Source: Zavarzinella formosa DSM 19928
Lineage (GTDB): Bacteria > Planctomycetota > Planctomycetia > Gemmatales > Gemmataceae
Reading direction: 5' to 3'
Assembly (NCBI RefSeq): GCF_000255705.1
Contig: NZ_JH636439.1
Span: 572,930-636,929 of the forward strand
DNA: 64,000 nt
In this document: positions 52,729-61,398 of the stretch, piece by piece
Layout of the letters: every line of letters begins with the position of its first letter
Position numbering within the stretch: the stretch's first letter is position 1
Translations under genes and position numbers: made by a program
Notes under the pieces: generated by a model
Told to the model about the DNA's origin: nothing
Seen by the model: only the letters and a program-made list of their open reading frames with translations
Database searches by the model: none

Positions 52729-53829
52729 ATGAGGATTGGCATTCTCGGCGGCGGGCAACTGGGGCGAATGATGGGCTTGGCCGGTCATCCGCTCGGCATC
52801 TCCTGTCGCACGCTTGAACCGGGGGCCGTCTGCCCCAGTTCTCCGGTCGCCGAGCATCACCCCGGCGATTACGAGGATCTTCAGGCACTCTATCGCTTCA
52901 GCCAAGGGGTGGATGCGGTCACTTATGAATTTGAAAACGTGCCGGTTGAATCGGCCCGTTGGCTCGCCGAGCGGGTTCCGGTTTATCCGTCGCCCCAAGC
53001 ATTAGAGATCGCGCAAGAGCGGGTGGGGGAGAAAACATTTTTCCAGGGTTTGGGAGTGAAAGTTCCCCCGTTTGCCGCCATCAATTCGCGGGATGAATTC
53101 GACCAAGCCATCCGGAAAATCGGGTTGCCCGCCGTCTTGAAGACGACTCGTTTCGGTTACGATGGCAAAGGCCAGACCGTGATCCGCGATCACACGGAAG
53201 TGGAACCGGCCTGGCAAATTTTGGGTGGTCGGCCGCTCATTTTGGAAGGTTTTGTTCCGTTTGACCGGGAACTTTCCATCTTGGGCGTGCGGAGTCGAAC
53301 GGGTGAATGTGTCTTTTATCCGCTAGTGGAAAACGTTCACCGGGCCGGAATTTTGCGGCGAAGTTCCGCTCCGGCCGCGAATATTTCTGAATCGCTTCTG
53401 AACCAAGCCCGCGAAATTGCCCGGCGGGCGATGGAGGCCATGAACTACGTCGGCGTGCTGGCGGTGGAACTCTTCCAGACGGGCGATCAATTGCTTGTTA
53501 ATGAAATGGCTCCGCGAGTTCACAATTCGGGGCACTGGACCATTGAGGGATCGGAAACCAGCCAGTTTGAAAACCACCTGCGGGCAGTGGCTGGATTACC
53601 ATTGGGTTCCACGGATTCTCGCGGCCACTCGGTGATGCTCAACCTCATCGGCAACTGGCCGACCCCGTCGGCGATTCTCGCCGTTCCGGGCGCGCATTTG
53701 CATCTTTACGGCAAATCACCGCGACCGAATCGCAAGGTGGGGCACATTACTATTCGAGAGGATAACAAACAGGAATTGAACGAAAAAACAGGTCAAATTC
53801 AGAAGTTGATTGACCAAGCAGAGGATTGA
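52729..53829 (+). CDS. purK: N5-carboxyaminoimidazole ribonucleotide synthase PurK
   Basis: The 366-residue ATP-grasp enzyme converts AIR, ATP and bicarbonate to N5-CAIR, the PurE substrate. It shows IGILGGGQLGRMMG (N-terminal glycine motif), TYEFENVPVESARWLAE, KTTRFGYDGKGQTV, and NEMAPRVHNSGHWTIEGS, which includes the ATP-grasp acid. Its length is normal. It ends at a strong hairpin in the intergenic gap that also faces the DUF1328 gene. Confidence 0.95.
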   Translation: MRIGILGGGQLGRMMGLAGHPLGISCRTLEPGAVCPSSPVAEHHPGDYEDLQALYRFSQGVDAVTYEFENVPVESARWLAERVPVYPSPQALEIAQERVGEKTFFQGLGVKVPPFAAINSRDEFDQAIRKIGLPAVLKTTRFGYDGKGQTVIRDHTEVEPAWQILGGRPLILEGFVPFDRELSILGVRSRTGECVFYPLVENVHRAGILRRSSAPAANISESLLNQAREIARRAMEAMNYVGVLAVELFQTGDQLLVNEMAPRVHNSGHWTIEGSETSQFENHLRAVAGLPLGSTDSRGHSVMLNLIGNWPTPSAILAVPGAHLHLYGKSPRPNRKVGHITIREDNKQELNEKTGQIQKLIDQAED

Positions 53830-53836
53830 CGGATCG

Positions 53837-53866
53837 CCGCCGGGTGAGATGTGGGTCACCCGGCGG
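53837..53866. terminator. Hairpin between converging purK and DUF1328 genes
   Basis: CCGCCGGGTGA (53837-53847) and TCACCCGGCGG (53856-53866) form a perfect 11-base stem around an 8-base loop. It lies in the 67-base gap between two gene ends, so it probably stops transcripts from both sides. No long T run is present. Confidence 0.6.
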
Positions 53867-53896
53867 TTCACCGGAGCGGCGACGGCGATCTGGGGG

Positions 53897-54070
53897 CTAT
53901 GCAACCGAGCGACCTTGCAGTGCATTGGAAAGCAAGGAAATCACCGCCAGCACCAAGAAGACAAAAAAGGCGATCTTGGCGAAGTCGAAGGACATGTCGG
54001 CAATAAGTCCAAACCCGAACATGGCGGCCAAAAAGGCGATCACCACGAAAGCCAGTGCGAGGCGAAGCAT
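53897..54070 (-). CDS. DUF1328-type small membrane protein (57 residues)
   Basis: This short gene reads MLRLALAFVVIAFL then a glycine-rich GFGLIAD turn and IAFFVFLVLAVISLL, two hydrophobic helices. The layout matches the DUF1328/YtjA family, which comprises small inner-membrane proteins of unknown role, often stress-induced. A GAGAGG ribosome-binding site precedes the ATG at 54070 by a few bases. It ends 30 bases from the hairpin that follows purK. Confidence 0.75.
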   Translation of the reverse strand: MLRLALAFVVIAFLAAMFGFGLIADMSFDFAKIAFFVFLVLAVISLLSNALQGRSVA

Positions 54071-54252
54071 GGGAACCTCTCGTTTGTTTTATTTTCTGAT
54101 GGATTGAAAACTCACTCTGATTGTTTTGGAATGCAATCCTCGTGCCGAAAAAGAATGCGGCCGATCAAAGCCAAACATCTTCGCATCTTCAATCGGTCTT
54201 GTCGAAAATCTTCCTGTCAGACATCATGGAGGGGAGCCTCCCTGCCCACCAA

Positions 54253-55845
54253 ATGCGAAAGATCTTTCTCATGCGCCAGCACGTGCGGATACTTTTGACT
54301 CTGTTATTAATCAGTTCGCCCGCAATGGGTGACACGCCTGTTCTGAAAGTGACGCCAGAACCGAAAGTGACGCCGGAACTCAAGCCGCTCGACGAGGTTT
54401 GGGAGGCCGCCTATGTGGATGTCGGCGGGGTCAGCACCAAGATCGGGCATATTCATCTGACATCGAAAATCGTCGAGGCGGGCGACAAAAAATTCCTTCG
54501 CACGACCAAGGAACTCCGCTTCGTCGTCAACCGGGGGGCCAACCAAGCTGAGATGAAATCGGATGTCACTTGCGACGAAAACGCCGCCGGTTTGGTTTCC
54601 GGCATCAACGCCAAGATTTGGCTCGGCAAAGAAAACGTGCTTGAGCTAAAATGCAATGTGACACCGGAGAACATCATTTCCATTCAGGCCGCCGGGCAAT
54701 TCAATTTCAACCGCCAGTTCAAATGGGATCCCGCTTGTATTGGACTCGCCGGGGAGCAAACCTTCCTCAAGAACAAGAAAGCCAAACCGGGCGACAATCT
54801 GACCTATCGTTACTTTGAGCCGCAAGTGACGAATTATGTGACGGTTCATGTTGTGGTGAAAGATCTGGATGAAGTGGTGTTGCCCGGCGGGCTCAAGCGG
54901 AAATTGTTGAAAGTGATCGCCACGCCCGATCCGTTGAAACTCGAAGGAGATCGGAAACTACAACTCCCCCCCGCCACGTTCTGGGCTGATCCAATCAGTC
55001 TGGAGACAGTCAAGACGCAGATGGACATCACCGAACTCGGGATTGTCACCCTCCTTCGGACATCGAAGCTCGCCGCTCTGGCTTCCAACGGGCAAATGCC
55101 GGATTTGATGAAACGACAGTCGATCTACCTCAAAACCAATGTGCCGGACATTCATGATCGAGAGTCGGTCACCTATCGCATCACATTTGCCGGGGATGCA
55201 CTACCGAAGGAATTGGTCAGCACGGACAACCGCCAGAGCATCAAGAACATCGAAGGCAAGACGTTTGATCTCGTCGTCACCGCCCGTCATACGCCGCCGA
55301 GCGTGAAACCCGAGGACAAAGTTGACGAGCAATTCCTCAAGAGTAACTATTTCATCAATTGTGATGATGCGACAGTGCAAGAACTCGCCAAACGGGCGAC
55401 GGGACTGACGACCGATCCGTGGCAGCAGGCGAAGAAAATTGAATCGTTTGTCCGGGGCTTCATGAAGCCGGTGGATTACTCCGAGGCGATGGCCCCGGCC
55501 GATCATGTGGCCAAGACTGCCCAAGGAGACTGCACGGAATACGCGATGCTGACCGCCGCCATGTGTCGGGTGAAGGGAATTCCTTCCCGCACGGCCATCG
55601 GGCTTGTGTATGTGGACGACCTCCTCGGCAAGCCGGGACTGGCCTTCCACATGTGGACGGAAGTGTTGATTAACGGCGAATGGATGGGAATCGATGCCAC
55701 CCGGCCCCGACCTCGCGGGGCCATCGGGCCGGGGCATATCAAGATCACCGATCACAGTTGGTCGAAGGTGATTTCCTTCACTCCGCTGTTGCCGGTGAAA
55801 GGTTTCATCATGGCAAACCCGACCATTGAGGTCGTGGGGAAGTGA
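54253..55845 (+). CDS. Secreted transglutaminase-like cysteine protease/hydrolase
   Basis: Using the ATG at 54253 gives 530 residues with a signal peptide (MRKIFLMRQHVRILLTLLLI). An ATG at 54271 gives the same cleavage and is an alternative start. The C-terminal half has the transglutaminase core: Cys in QGDCTEYAMLTAAMCRVKGIP, His in AFHMWTEVLINGEWM, and Asp in GIDATRPRP. The 350-residue N-terminal region is beta-rich and of unknown role. It is probably a periplasmic peptide hydrolase or cross-linking enzyme. A rho-independent-type hairpin follows. Confidence 0.78.
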   Translation: MRKIFLMRQHVRILLTLLLISSPAMGDTPVLKVTPEPKVTPELKPLDEVWEAAYVDVGGVSTKIGHIHLTSKIVEAGDKKFLRTTKELRFVVNRGANQAEMKSDVTCDENAAGLVSGINAKIWLGKENVLELKCNVTPENIISIQAAGQFNFNRQFKWDPACIGLAGEQTFLKNKKAKPGDNLTYRYFEPQVTNYVTVHVVVKDLDEVVLPGGLKRKLLKVIATPDPLKLEGDRKLQLPPATFWADPISLETVKTQMDITELGIVTLLRTSKLAALASNGQMPDLMKRQSIYLKTNVPDIHDRESVTYRITFAGDALPKELVSTDNRQSIKNIEGKTFDLVVTARHTPPSVKPEDKVDEQFLKSNYFINCDDATVQELAKRATGLTTDPWQQAKKIESFVRGFMKPVDYSEAMAPADHVAKTAQGDCTEYAMLTAAMCRVKGIPSRTAIGLVYVDDLLGKPGLAFHMWTEVLINGEWMGIDATRPRPRGAIGPGHIKITDHSWSKVISFTPLLPVKGFIMANPTIEVVGK

Positions 55846-55881
55846 CAGATCGAAGGTAGAACGGGCTTTTTGTTCTTCTCT

Positions 55882-55912
55882 CTCCCGTCATTCTGTGAAA
55901 GGATGACGGGAG
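55882..55912 (+). terminator. Rho-independent terminator after transglutaminase gene
   Basis: CTCCCGTCAT (55882-55891) and ATGACGGGAG (55903-55912) are perfectly complementary with an 11-base loop, and the 3' side is followed by TTTGTTTTTC. This is the best terminator-like hairpin in the window. Confidence 0.75.
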
Positions 55913-55940
55913 TTTGTTTTTCATCCCCCGAGTCTTCGCG

Positions 55941-57683
55941 ATGAAACTCATGTCCCGCCGAATCCCGTTTCTGACTCTCGTCGTGTTCATGAGTTTGTCC
56001 GACTCCGCCGGGTTAAGGGCAGAGACTTTGCCGGGTTTTCGCGGAAGCCCGTGGTTTGAAGAACAAGTGCGGGAGGAATGGCCGGCCGATGGAATCAGAG
56101 TGCTCGCCAATGCCGACGGTGGGGTCGATCCCAAAAAGAAAACGCGGTTGGTGATCTTCGCCACCCCGAACGGGAACAGCATCGAACAAACGCTCGGATG
56201 CGCCAAGGCGGAAGGAGCGGACTTTCGCTTTGACATCCAACACGTTGCCGCCCAAGTCAGAAAACTGCGAGAAATCACGCCGGGAGAGAACATCGTTCTG
56301 GCGGTGACTGAAGCCGAGGTTTTAAGCTGGCCGGCTTGGAAGCGAACTCGCAAGGATGCTCCGGCGACGATCCGCAAACTGGTTGACACCATTCGCGACT
56401 GGGTGCCGGGCAAAGACGTTCGCGTGTCCCTGGCGTGCCACAGTGGCGGGGGAAGTTTCCTGTTCGGATACTTCGACGGCGGCGAATCGATTCCTGACTA
56501 TGTGGACCGGATCGTTTTTCTCGACGCCAATTACTCGTATTCCGACGCCGACAAGCATGGCGACAAACTGCTCGGCTGGCTGCGGGGAGATCAGACCCGT
56601 CGGCTCGCTGTTGTCGCCTATGATGACCGCAAAATCATGCTGAACGGGAAGCCGATCATCGGACCTGATGGCGGGACATTTCGGGCGACTGATCGCATGG
56701 TGGCCCGGTTTTCCAAGGACGTCAAAATGACCGAAACGACGGTCGGTGATTTCACCAACCGAACCGGGATCGATGGTCAAATCACGTTTAATGTTCATGC
56801 CAATCCCAAGAATCAAATTCTGCACACGGCCTTGGTCGGTGAAATGAATGGCTTGCTGCACGGGTTGACAATCCCCAACGACAAAGCCGAATGGGGCACG
56901 CTTGGCGGGCCGAGAGCGTATGCCAAACTGGTGCAACCAGCGCCCGGCATCCCCACCCGGCCGAAAGACGCCGTGGGCGGCGCGGAGTTCTTCCGTTCGC
57001 TGGAAAAGCTGAAACCAGCCGAACGCGAAACGGCGATCCTGCGGGAAGTGAGCCGGGGGAATATCCCGGATTTTCTTCGAGGGTTTCGCAAGGTCACCAT
57101 CAAATCGAAGGATCAATCCGGCCGTGAACATACGGCGGTGATTGAGGTGATGCCGGACTATCTGGCCGTGGGGAGCGACGAGGATTTTGTTCGTGTGCCG
57201 ATGACCCCGATGACGGCCGCCCGGATTGCCGATGCGTTCGGATGTTCGCTGCCGACGCGAAAAATCGTCGATGAGTTATGGAAGGCGTCCTCGGTGAAAC
57301 TGGAACCGAAGCCGCTGACCAAAGACCGTGGGCTTTCATCGACTTTTTTGGAACATCACCAGTTGATCGAAAAGCAACGCGAAGGGAACAAATTGGGGGA
57401 GATCGTGGCGGGGACAAAGAAGGATGTGGTGATTACCAATCGCCTTGGCGAGAAGGCGAATCGGGTGGCAATTTATGGCTGGCACAAGACCGATGGCTCG
57501 CCGATCCAACCCCTCACCATTGTTCATGTGAACTGGTATGTCGATTACAGCCACGGCGTCCGTTTGGTGAAGCGAGCGGTCACGGTGGACGGCAAACCCC
57601 GCGATATCCGGCCCGCGTTGTACTCGGCCGATCTTTGGCCCCTGCTGAGCGACGAAGGGCCGATCACGCATCCCGCCTACTGA
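55941..57683 (+). CDS. Secreted alpha/beta-hydrolase-like protein, unknown substrate
   Basis: The ATG at 55941 gives a 580-residue protein with a signal peptide (MKLMSRRIPFLTLVVFMSLSDSAGL). An alpha/beta-hydrolase-like elbow CHSGGGSFLFGYFDG lies near residue 170, followed by VDRIVFLDANYSYSD, where an acidic residue could serve as catalytic acid. The rest has no recognised motif; a C-terminal beta-rich domain is seen. It might be an exported lipase/esterase. The PQQ-type propeller gene follows after 62 bases. Confidence 0.6.
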   Translation: MKLMSRRIPFLTLVVFMSLSDSAGLRAETLPGFRGSPWFEEQVREEWPADGIRVLANADGGVDPKKKTRLVIFATPNGNSIEQTLGCAKAEGADFRFDIQHVAAQVRKLREITPGENIVLAVTEAEVLSWPAWKRTRKDAPATIRKLVDTIRDWVPGKDVRVSLACHSGGGSFLFGYFDGGESIPDYVDRIVFLDANYSYSDADKHGDKLLGWLRGDQTRRLAVVAYDDRKIMLNGKPIIGPDGGTFRATDRMVARFSKDVKMTETTVGDFTNRTGIDGQITFNVHANPKNQILHTALVGEMNGLLHGLTIPNDKAEWGTLGGPRAYAKLVQPAPGIPTRPKDAVGGAEFFRSLEKLKPAERETAILREVSRGNIPDFLRGFRKVTIKSKDQSGREHTAVIEVMPDYLAVGSDEDFVRVPMTPMTAARIADAFGCSLPTRKIVDELWKASSVKLEPKPLTKDRGLSSTFLEHHQLIEKQREGNKLGEIVAGTKKDVVITNRLGEKANRVAIYGWHKTDGSPIQPLTIVHVNWYVDYSHGVRLVKRAVTVDGKPRDIRPALYSADLWPLLSDEGPITHPAY

Positions 57684-57745
57684 TCGGTCAATCGACGCAG
57701 GCGTCTTACAATCAAAAGAGTGTTGTTTTCCTTGGGGAACGCTTC

Positions 57746-59044
57746 ATGAGACTGTTGTTCATCATCTTGTTGATGGCTTGGCTGGTCCTGCCGCAAGCTG
57801 GTTTGATCCTTGCGGAAGAACCGAATACAGGCTCGGCTGTTGAGCCGATCACTGTGGCCAGGACCGATTGGGCGTGGTGGCGGGGGCCGAATCGCAACGG
57901 GGTGGCCGATCCCAACCAACATCTGCCGCTGAAATGGAGTGAAAAGGAAAATGTTCTCTGGAAGACACCCGTTCCCGGTCGCGGGCATGGGGCGCCGACG
58001 GTTGTCGGCGATCAGGTGTTTCTGGCGACGGCCGAGCCTGACAAGGAAGTCCAATCCGTCCTTTGCGTGGATCGCATGACCGGGAAACAACTCTGGATTA
58101 CGGAGGTTCACAAAGGAGGTTTTGAGAAAAAAGGCAACACCAAGGCCTCGCTTGCTTCCTCCACGATCGCTTGCGATGGCAAACGGTTGTTCGTCAATTT
58201 TCTGCATGACGCGGCAATCTACACAACCGCACTTGATCGCAATGGCAAGCAACTGTGGCAAAAGAAGATCACCGATTACACGCTGCATCAGGGGTTTGGT
58301 TCCTCGCCGGCTGTTTACCAATCATTGGTGATCGTCTCGGCCGACAACAAGGGAACAGGCGTCATCGTCGCCCTTGACCGGGCGACCGGGAAGGAAGTTT
58401 GGAAGGTAGATCGTCCGAAACTGCCGAACTATGCCTCGCCGATCATTCTCAAGGCGGCCGACAAGGAACAACTGCTGCTGATTGGTTGCGATCTGGTCAC
58501 CAGTCTGGACCCGCTGACCGGCAAGAAAATCTGGGAGATCAAAGGTTCCACCACCGAATGCGTGACCTCCACGGTCACCGATGGAAAACACATCTACACC
58601 TCGGGCGGCTACCCCAAAAATCACATCTCAGCCGTCGTCGCGGATGGTTCGGGCAAGGTCGCATGGGAAAACGGCGCTCGGGTGTATGTTCCCTCAATGC
58701 TGCACAAGGATGGTTATCTGTACGCGGTGTTGGACGCGGGAATCGCCATGTGTTGGAAGAGCGACACAGGCAAGGAAATCTGGAAGGGGCGGCTCGAAGG
58801 AACCTTTTCCGCTTCCCCGGTGATGGTGGGCGATTTGATCTTCGCCACCAACGAAGCCGGGCGGACATTCATCTTTCGGGCCGCTCCCACGGAGTTGAAG
58901 ATCCTTGAGGAAAACCAACTGGGCAACGAGGTGTTTGCCTCCCCGGCAATCTGCGGGGATTGCATCTACATGCGGGTGGCCAATCAGGACAAGGGACAAC
59001 GGCAGGAAATGCTTTATTGCATCAAGAATGCCGAAAAGAAATGA
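57746..59044 (+). CDS. Exported PQQ-type beta-propeller protein
   Basis: The ATG at 57746 gives 432 residues with a signal peptide (MRLLFIILLMAWLVLPQAG). Propeller blades carry the W-motif pattern of PQQ-binding-like proteins, for example DRMTGKQLWITEV, DRNGKQLWQKK, DRATGKEVWKVDR and DPLTGKKIWEIKG. The blade repeats ending in W are regular, and the WWRGPNRNG start is a hallmark of planctomycete PQQ-like propeller proteins. Catalytic PQQ residues are not shown, so a binding role is more likely. Confidence 0.85.
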   Translation: MRLLFIILLMAWLVLPQAGLILAEEPNTGSAVEPITVARTDWAWWRGPNRNGVADPNQHLPLKWSEKENVLWKTPVPGRGHGAPTVVGDQVFLATAEPDKEVQSVLCVDRMTGKQLWITEVHKGGFEKKGNTKASLASSTIACDGKRLFVNFLHDAAIYTTALDRNGKQLWQKKITDYTLHQGFGSSPAVYQSLVIVSADNKGTGVIVALDRATGKEVWKVDRPKLPNYASPIILKAADKEQLLLIGCDLVTSLDPLTGKKIWEIKGSTTECVTSTVTDGKHIYTSGGYPKNHISAVVADGSGKVAWENGARVYVPSMLHKDGYLYAVLDAGIAMCWKSDTGKEIWKGRLEGTFSASPVMVGDLIFATNEAGRTFIFRAAPTELKILEENQLGNEVFASPAICGDCIYMRVANQDKGQRQEMLYCIKNAEKK

Positions 59045-59100
59045 GATTTAGTGATCGGCCGCAAGTCTTGATGACGCTTGTCAAGCCGGTCAATGCACAA

Positions 59101-59427
59101 TCACTCGGCCGGTTCAATCGTTGCGGTCATCGACCCCGCACAACGGGGGATCGTCGGGTCGGGTCCGAAGGCGTGGATTTGATCTCGCTTCAACTCGGCT
59201 CGTTCCATGGAGGTCGTGCAGACGATCACCCGGCCGGTGTCATTCACTTCCTTCGCCATCTGGAACCCCTTTTCCTCCGGATGGGCGAAGAGTTCCTTCA
59301 ACATGAAGATGACGTAGGCAAACGAGTGGTCGTCATCGTCGTGCAAGATCACGTTGTACGGAGGTTGTTTCTTGACCTTCGTTTGTTCCTTTGTCTTGCG
59401 TTCGGGGGTGGTGGTCGTTCCGCTCAT
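59101..59427 (-). CDS. clpS: ATP-dependent Clp protease adaptor ClpS
   Basis: Starting at the ATG at 59427 gives 108 residues. The core PPYNVILHDDDDHSFAYVIFML, the short helix LFAHPEEKGFQMAKEV and VNDTGRVIVCTTSMERAELKRDQI match the N-end-rule adaptor ClpS, which delivers destabilising N-terminal residues to ClpAP. The upstream longer frame is unrelated. The FHA-GAF-phosphatase gene is upstream on the same strand, 31 bases away. Confidence 0.9.
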   Translation of the reverse strand: MSGTTTTPERKTKEQTKVKKQPPYNVILHDDDDHSFAYVIFMLKELFAHPEEKGFQMAKEVNDTGRVIVCTTSMERAELKRDQIHAFGPDPTIPRCAGSMTATIEPAE

Positions 59428-59458
59428 TCCGGGTCTCCTCCGTGGGGTGGGCTGACGG

Positions 59459-61234
59459 TCATCGTTCCAACGTGATCTCACCGTGCCCGGTGGGAATGTG
59501 GGAATCATCCGTCTCTTGGGGAAGCCGACCGTAACAGACCAATGCAATGTCGTCGAACTGCGGATGTGTCCCCACATGCCGCTTGACCGCCTCCACGACC
59601 ACCGTGCCAAGATCGCGGGCAGACATGCTTTGCCCGACGCGAATGGCATGCTCCACCGTGCGGACGACGCCTTCTTCCAAGAACCGCTGGCCGGTGTTTG
59701 GTTGGGCGTCCTCAATGCCATCCGTGTAGACAATCAGGCTGTCTCCCGGTTCGAGTCTGACCTTATGGGCGCTGTACTCATGCCCCGGAACCCAGCCGAT
59801 GGGGAAGTCTCCGGAGTCTTTTTCAAACACTTTTACGAATTTATTCGTTGCGCTCCGGTAGATGAACGGAGACAGGTGACCGGCGTTGACCAATTCCACC
59901 TCGTGCGTCTTCGGGTCGATGATCGCCGCCGACAGGGTAACGTAACGGTCATGCAAATTCGCCTGCATCAATTGCTCGTTCAGGTGCGTGATCGCCCTGG
60001 CAACCCCCGCTTGAGTAAGCATGGAGACACGGGCCTCCCCGCTCAACCGAGCCATGAGGAGGGCGGCCGGAACACCTTTTCCAGAGACGTCACCCAATAG
60101 CACGGCTTGCTTGCCGTTGGGCAACGTGATGAAGTCGTAATAGTCCCCGCCGACCGTCCGGGCCGCGAGATAAAAGGAGAAAAACTCGTAGCCGGGCAGA
60201 AGCGGAAAAGCCTGTGGCAAGAATCCTTTTTGCACGGTGGTCGCCGCTTTGTTCTCCTCCTCCAGTTTTTGTTGTTTGAGAACAGTTGCGTGCAACCGGG
60301 CGTTTTCCAAGGCGATGGAGGCTTGGGCCGCCACGCAGATGAGCAGTTTCAGGTCATCCTTCGTGAATTTCTTGGTGCGGTCTTGGCTGTCCAGTTGGAT
60401 CACGCCAAGACCCCGGCCGTCTTGCGAAGAAAGGGCCACGCACATGACGGAGCGGATTTTGAAATCCGCAATGGACTGGGCAAGCCCCATGCTTGCGTCG
60501 GAGGAGGCATCTTCGCTCAGGTAGGATTCCAGTGTGGACAGGCACTTGCGAACGATCGTCCGGCTAAATTGTTCGCTGGCGCTCGGGCGACGACTTTTAA
60601 CCACCTTCGGAATCAGCTTGTCGTTTTCCCCAAGTTCGATGATGAAACACCGGTCGGCTTGTTTGAACACTTTGAAGAGTTCGTCAGCGATTTGCGGCAT
60701 TAGCGCTTCGATGTCAAGCGTCTTGCTGAGGGCGGTGCTGATGTCCAACACAGCCCGGAGTTTTTCGCTCGGCTGCGAATCAAGGAACTGCTGAACGGGT
60801 ATCCGTTGGAAGGTGGCTTCGACCGTCGTGTGAGAGTTCGGGTCTTCTTCTGGTTCTTCCTCCGGTTGGGATGTCTTCGGACCGAGCAGGTCGTCGAGCC
60901 CCCCCGACCCCTTGTAGTTCTCGTCTCGGAACGAGAAGAGAAAGTCACAGATTTTGATGTTGTCCCCGTGCTTTAGAGGAGTGTTCCAGCGTCCCTCAAC
61001 CTTTTTGTTGTTCAAGAAGGTGCTGTTGCGACTGCCCAGATCCTCAATGTAAAATTGTCCGTTGGTGTGGATGATTCTCGCATGTTCCCGGCTCACGGCG
61101 TTGGCGGGCAGCACCACCTTGCATTTTTCCGGGCTGCGGCCAATGAGTGTGGGGTCTTTGTCAAGCGGGTGTTTGTCCCCGGCGGCTGATCCATCGGGCG
61201 TTTTGGTCAGGATGAGGCTTGGCATGGACAGCAT
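59459..61234 (-). CDS. FHA-GAF-PP2C (SpoIIE-like) signalling phosphatase
   Basis: The 591-residue protein has three domains. Residues about 5-95 form an FHA phosphothreonine-binding module (LIGRSPEKCKVVLP, VSREHARII, LGSRNSTFLN). Residues about 160-330 form a GAF sensor domain. Residues about 370-570 form a SpoIIE/PP2C-type phosphatase with GGDYYDFITL, LLGDVSGKGVPAALLMA and YTDGIEDAQPN metal motifs. The set is a natural downstream partner for Ser/Thr kinases, which this window contains in two large kinase-tubulin proteins. No direct link is shown. The start could also be the ATG at 61225. Confidence 0.85.
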   Translation of the reverse strand: MLSMPSLILTKTPDGSAAGDKHPLDKDPTLIGRSPEKCKVVLPANAVSREHARIIHTNGQFYIEDLGSRNSTFLNNKKVEGRWNTPLKHGDNIKICDFLFSFRDENYKGSGGLDDLLGPKTSQPEEEPEEDPNSHTTVEATFQRIPVQQFLDSQPSEKLRAVLDISTALSKTLDIEALMPQIADELFKVFKQADRCFIIELGENDKLIPKVVKSRRPSASEQFSRTIVRKCLSTLESYLSEDASSDASMGLAQSIADFKIRSVMCVALSSQDGRGLGVIQLDSQDRTKKFTKDDLKLLICVAAQASIALENARLHATVLKQQKLEEENKAATTVQKGFLPQAFPLLPGYEFFSFYLAARTVGGDYYDFITLPNGKQAVLLGDVSGKGVPAALLMARLSGEARVSMLTQAGVARAITHLNEQLMQANLHDRYVTLSAAIIDPKTHEVELVNAGHLSPFIYRSATNKFVKVFEKDSGDFPIGWVPGHEYSAHKVRLEPGDSLIVYTDGIEDAQPNTGQRFLEEGVVRTVEHAIRVGQSMSARDLGTVVVEAVKRHVGTHPQFDDIALVCYGRLPQETDDSHIPTGHGEITLER

Positions 61235-61398
61235 CGCGAGTGAGAATCAGGGTGGTCGTTCGCTCAACTGAAGTTTACCGTCTGATTCGACTCAGCACAA
61301 CAGTTTGCCGGTAATTCCGCGACCTTGCGACCTTGTAAGCCCCGCTTCGGCGACATTGCCTGAATTCCGAGGTGTTCGACTCCCAAAACGAATATTGT

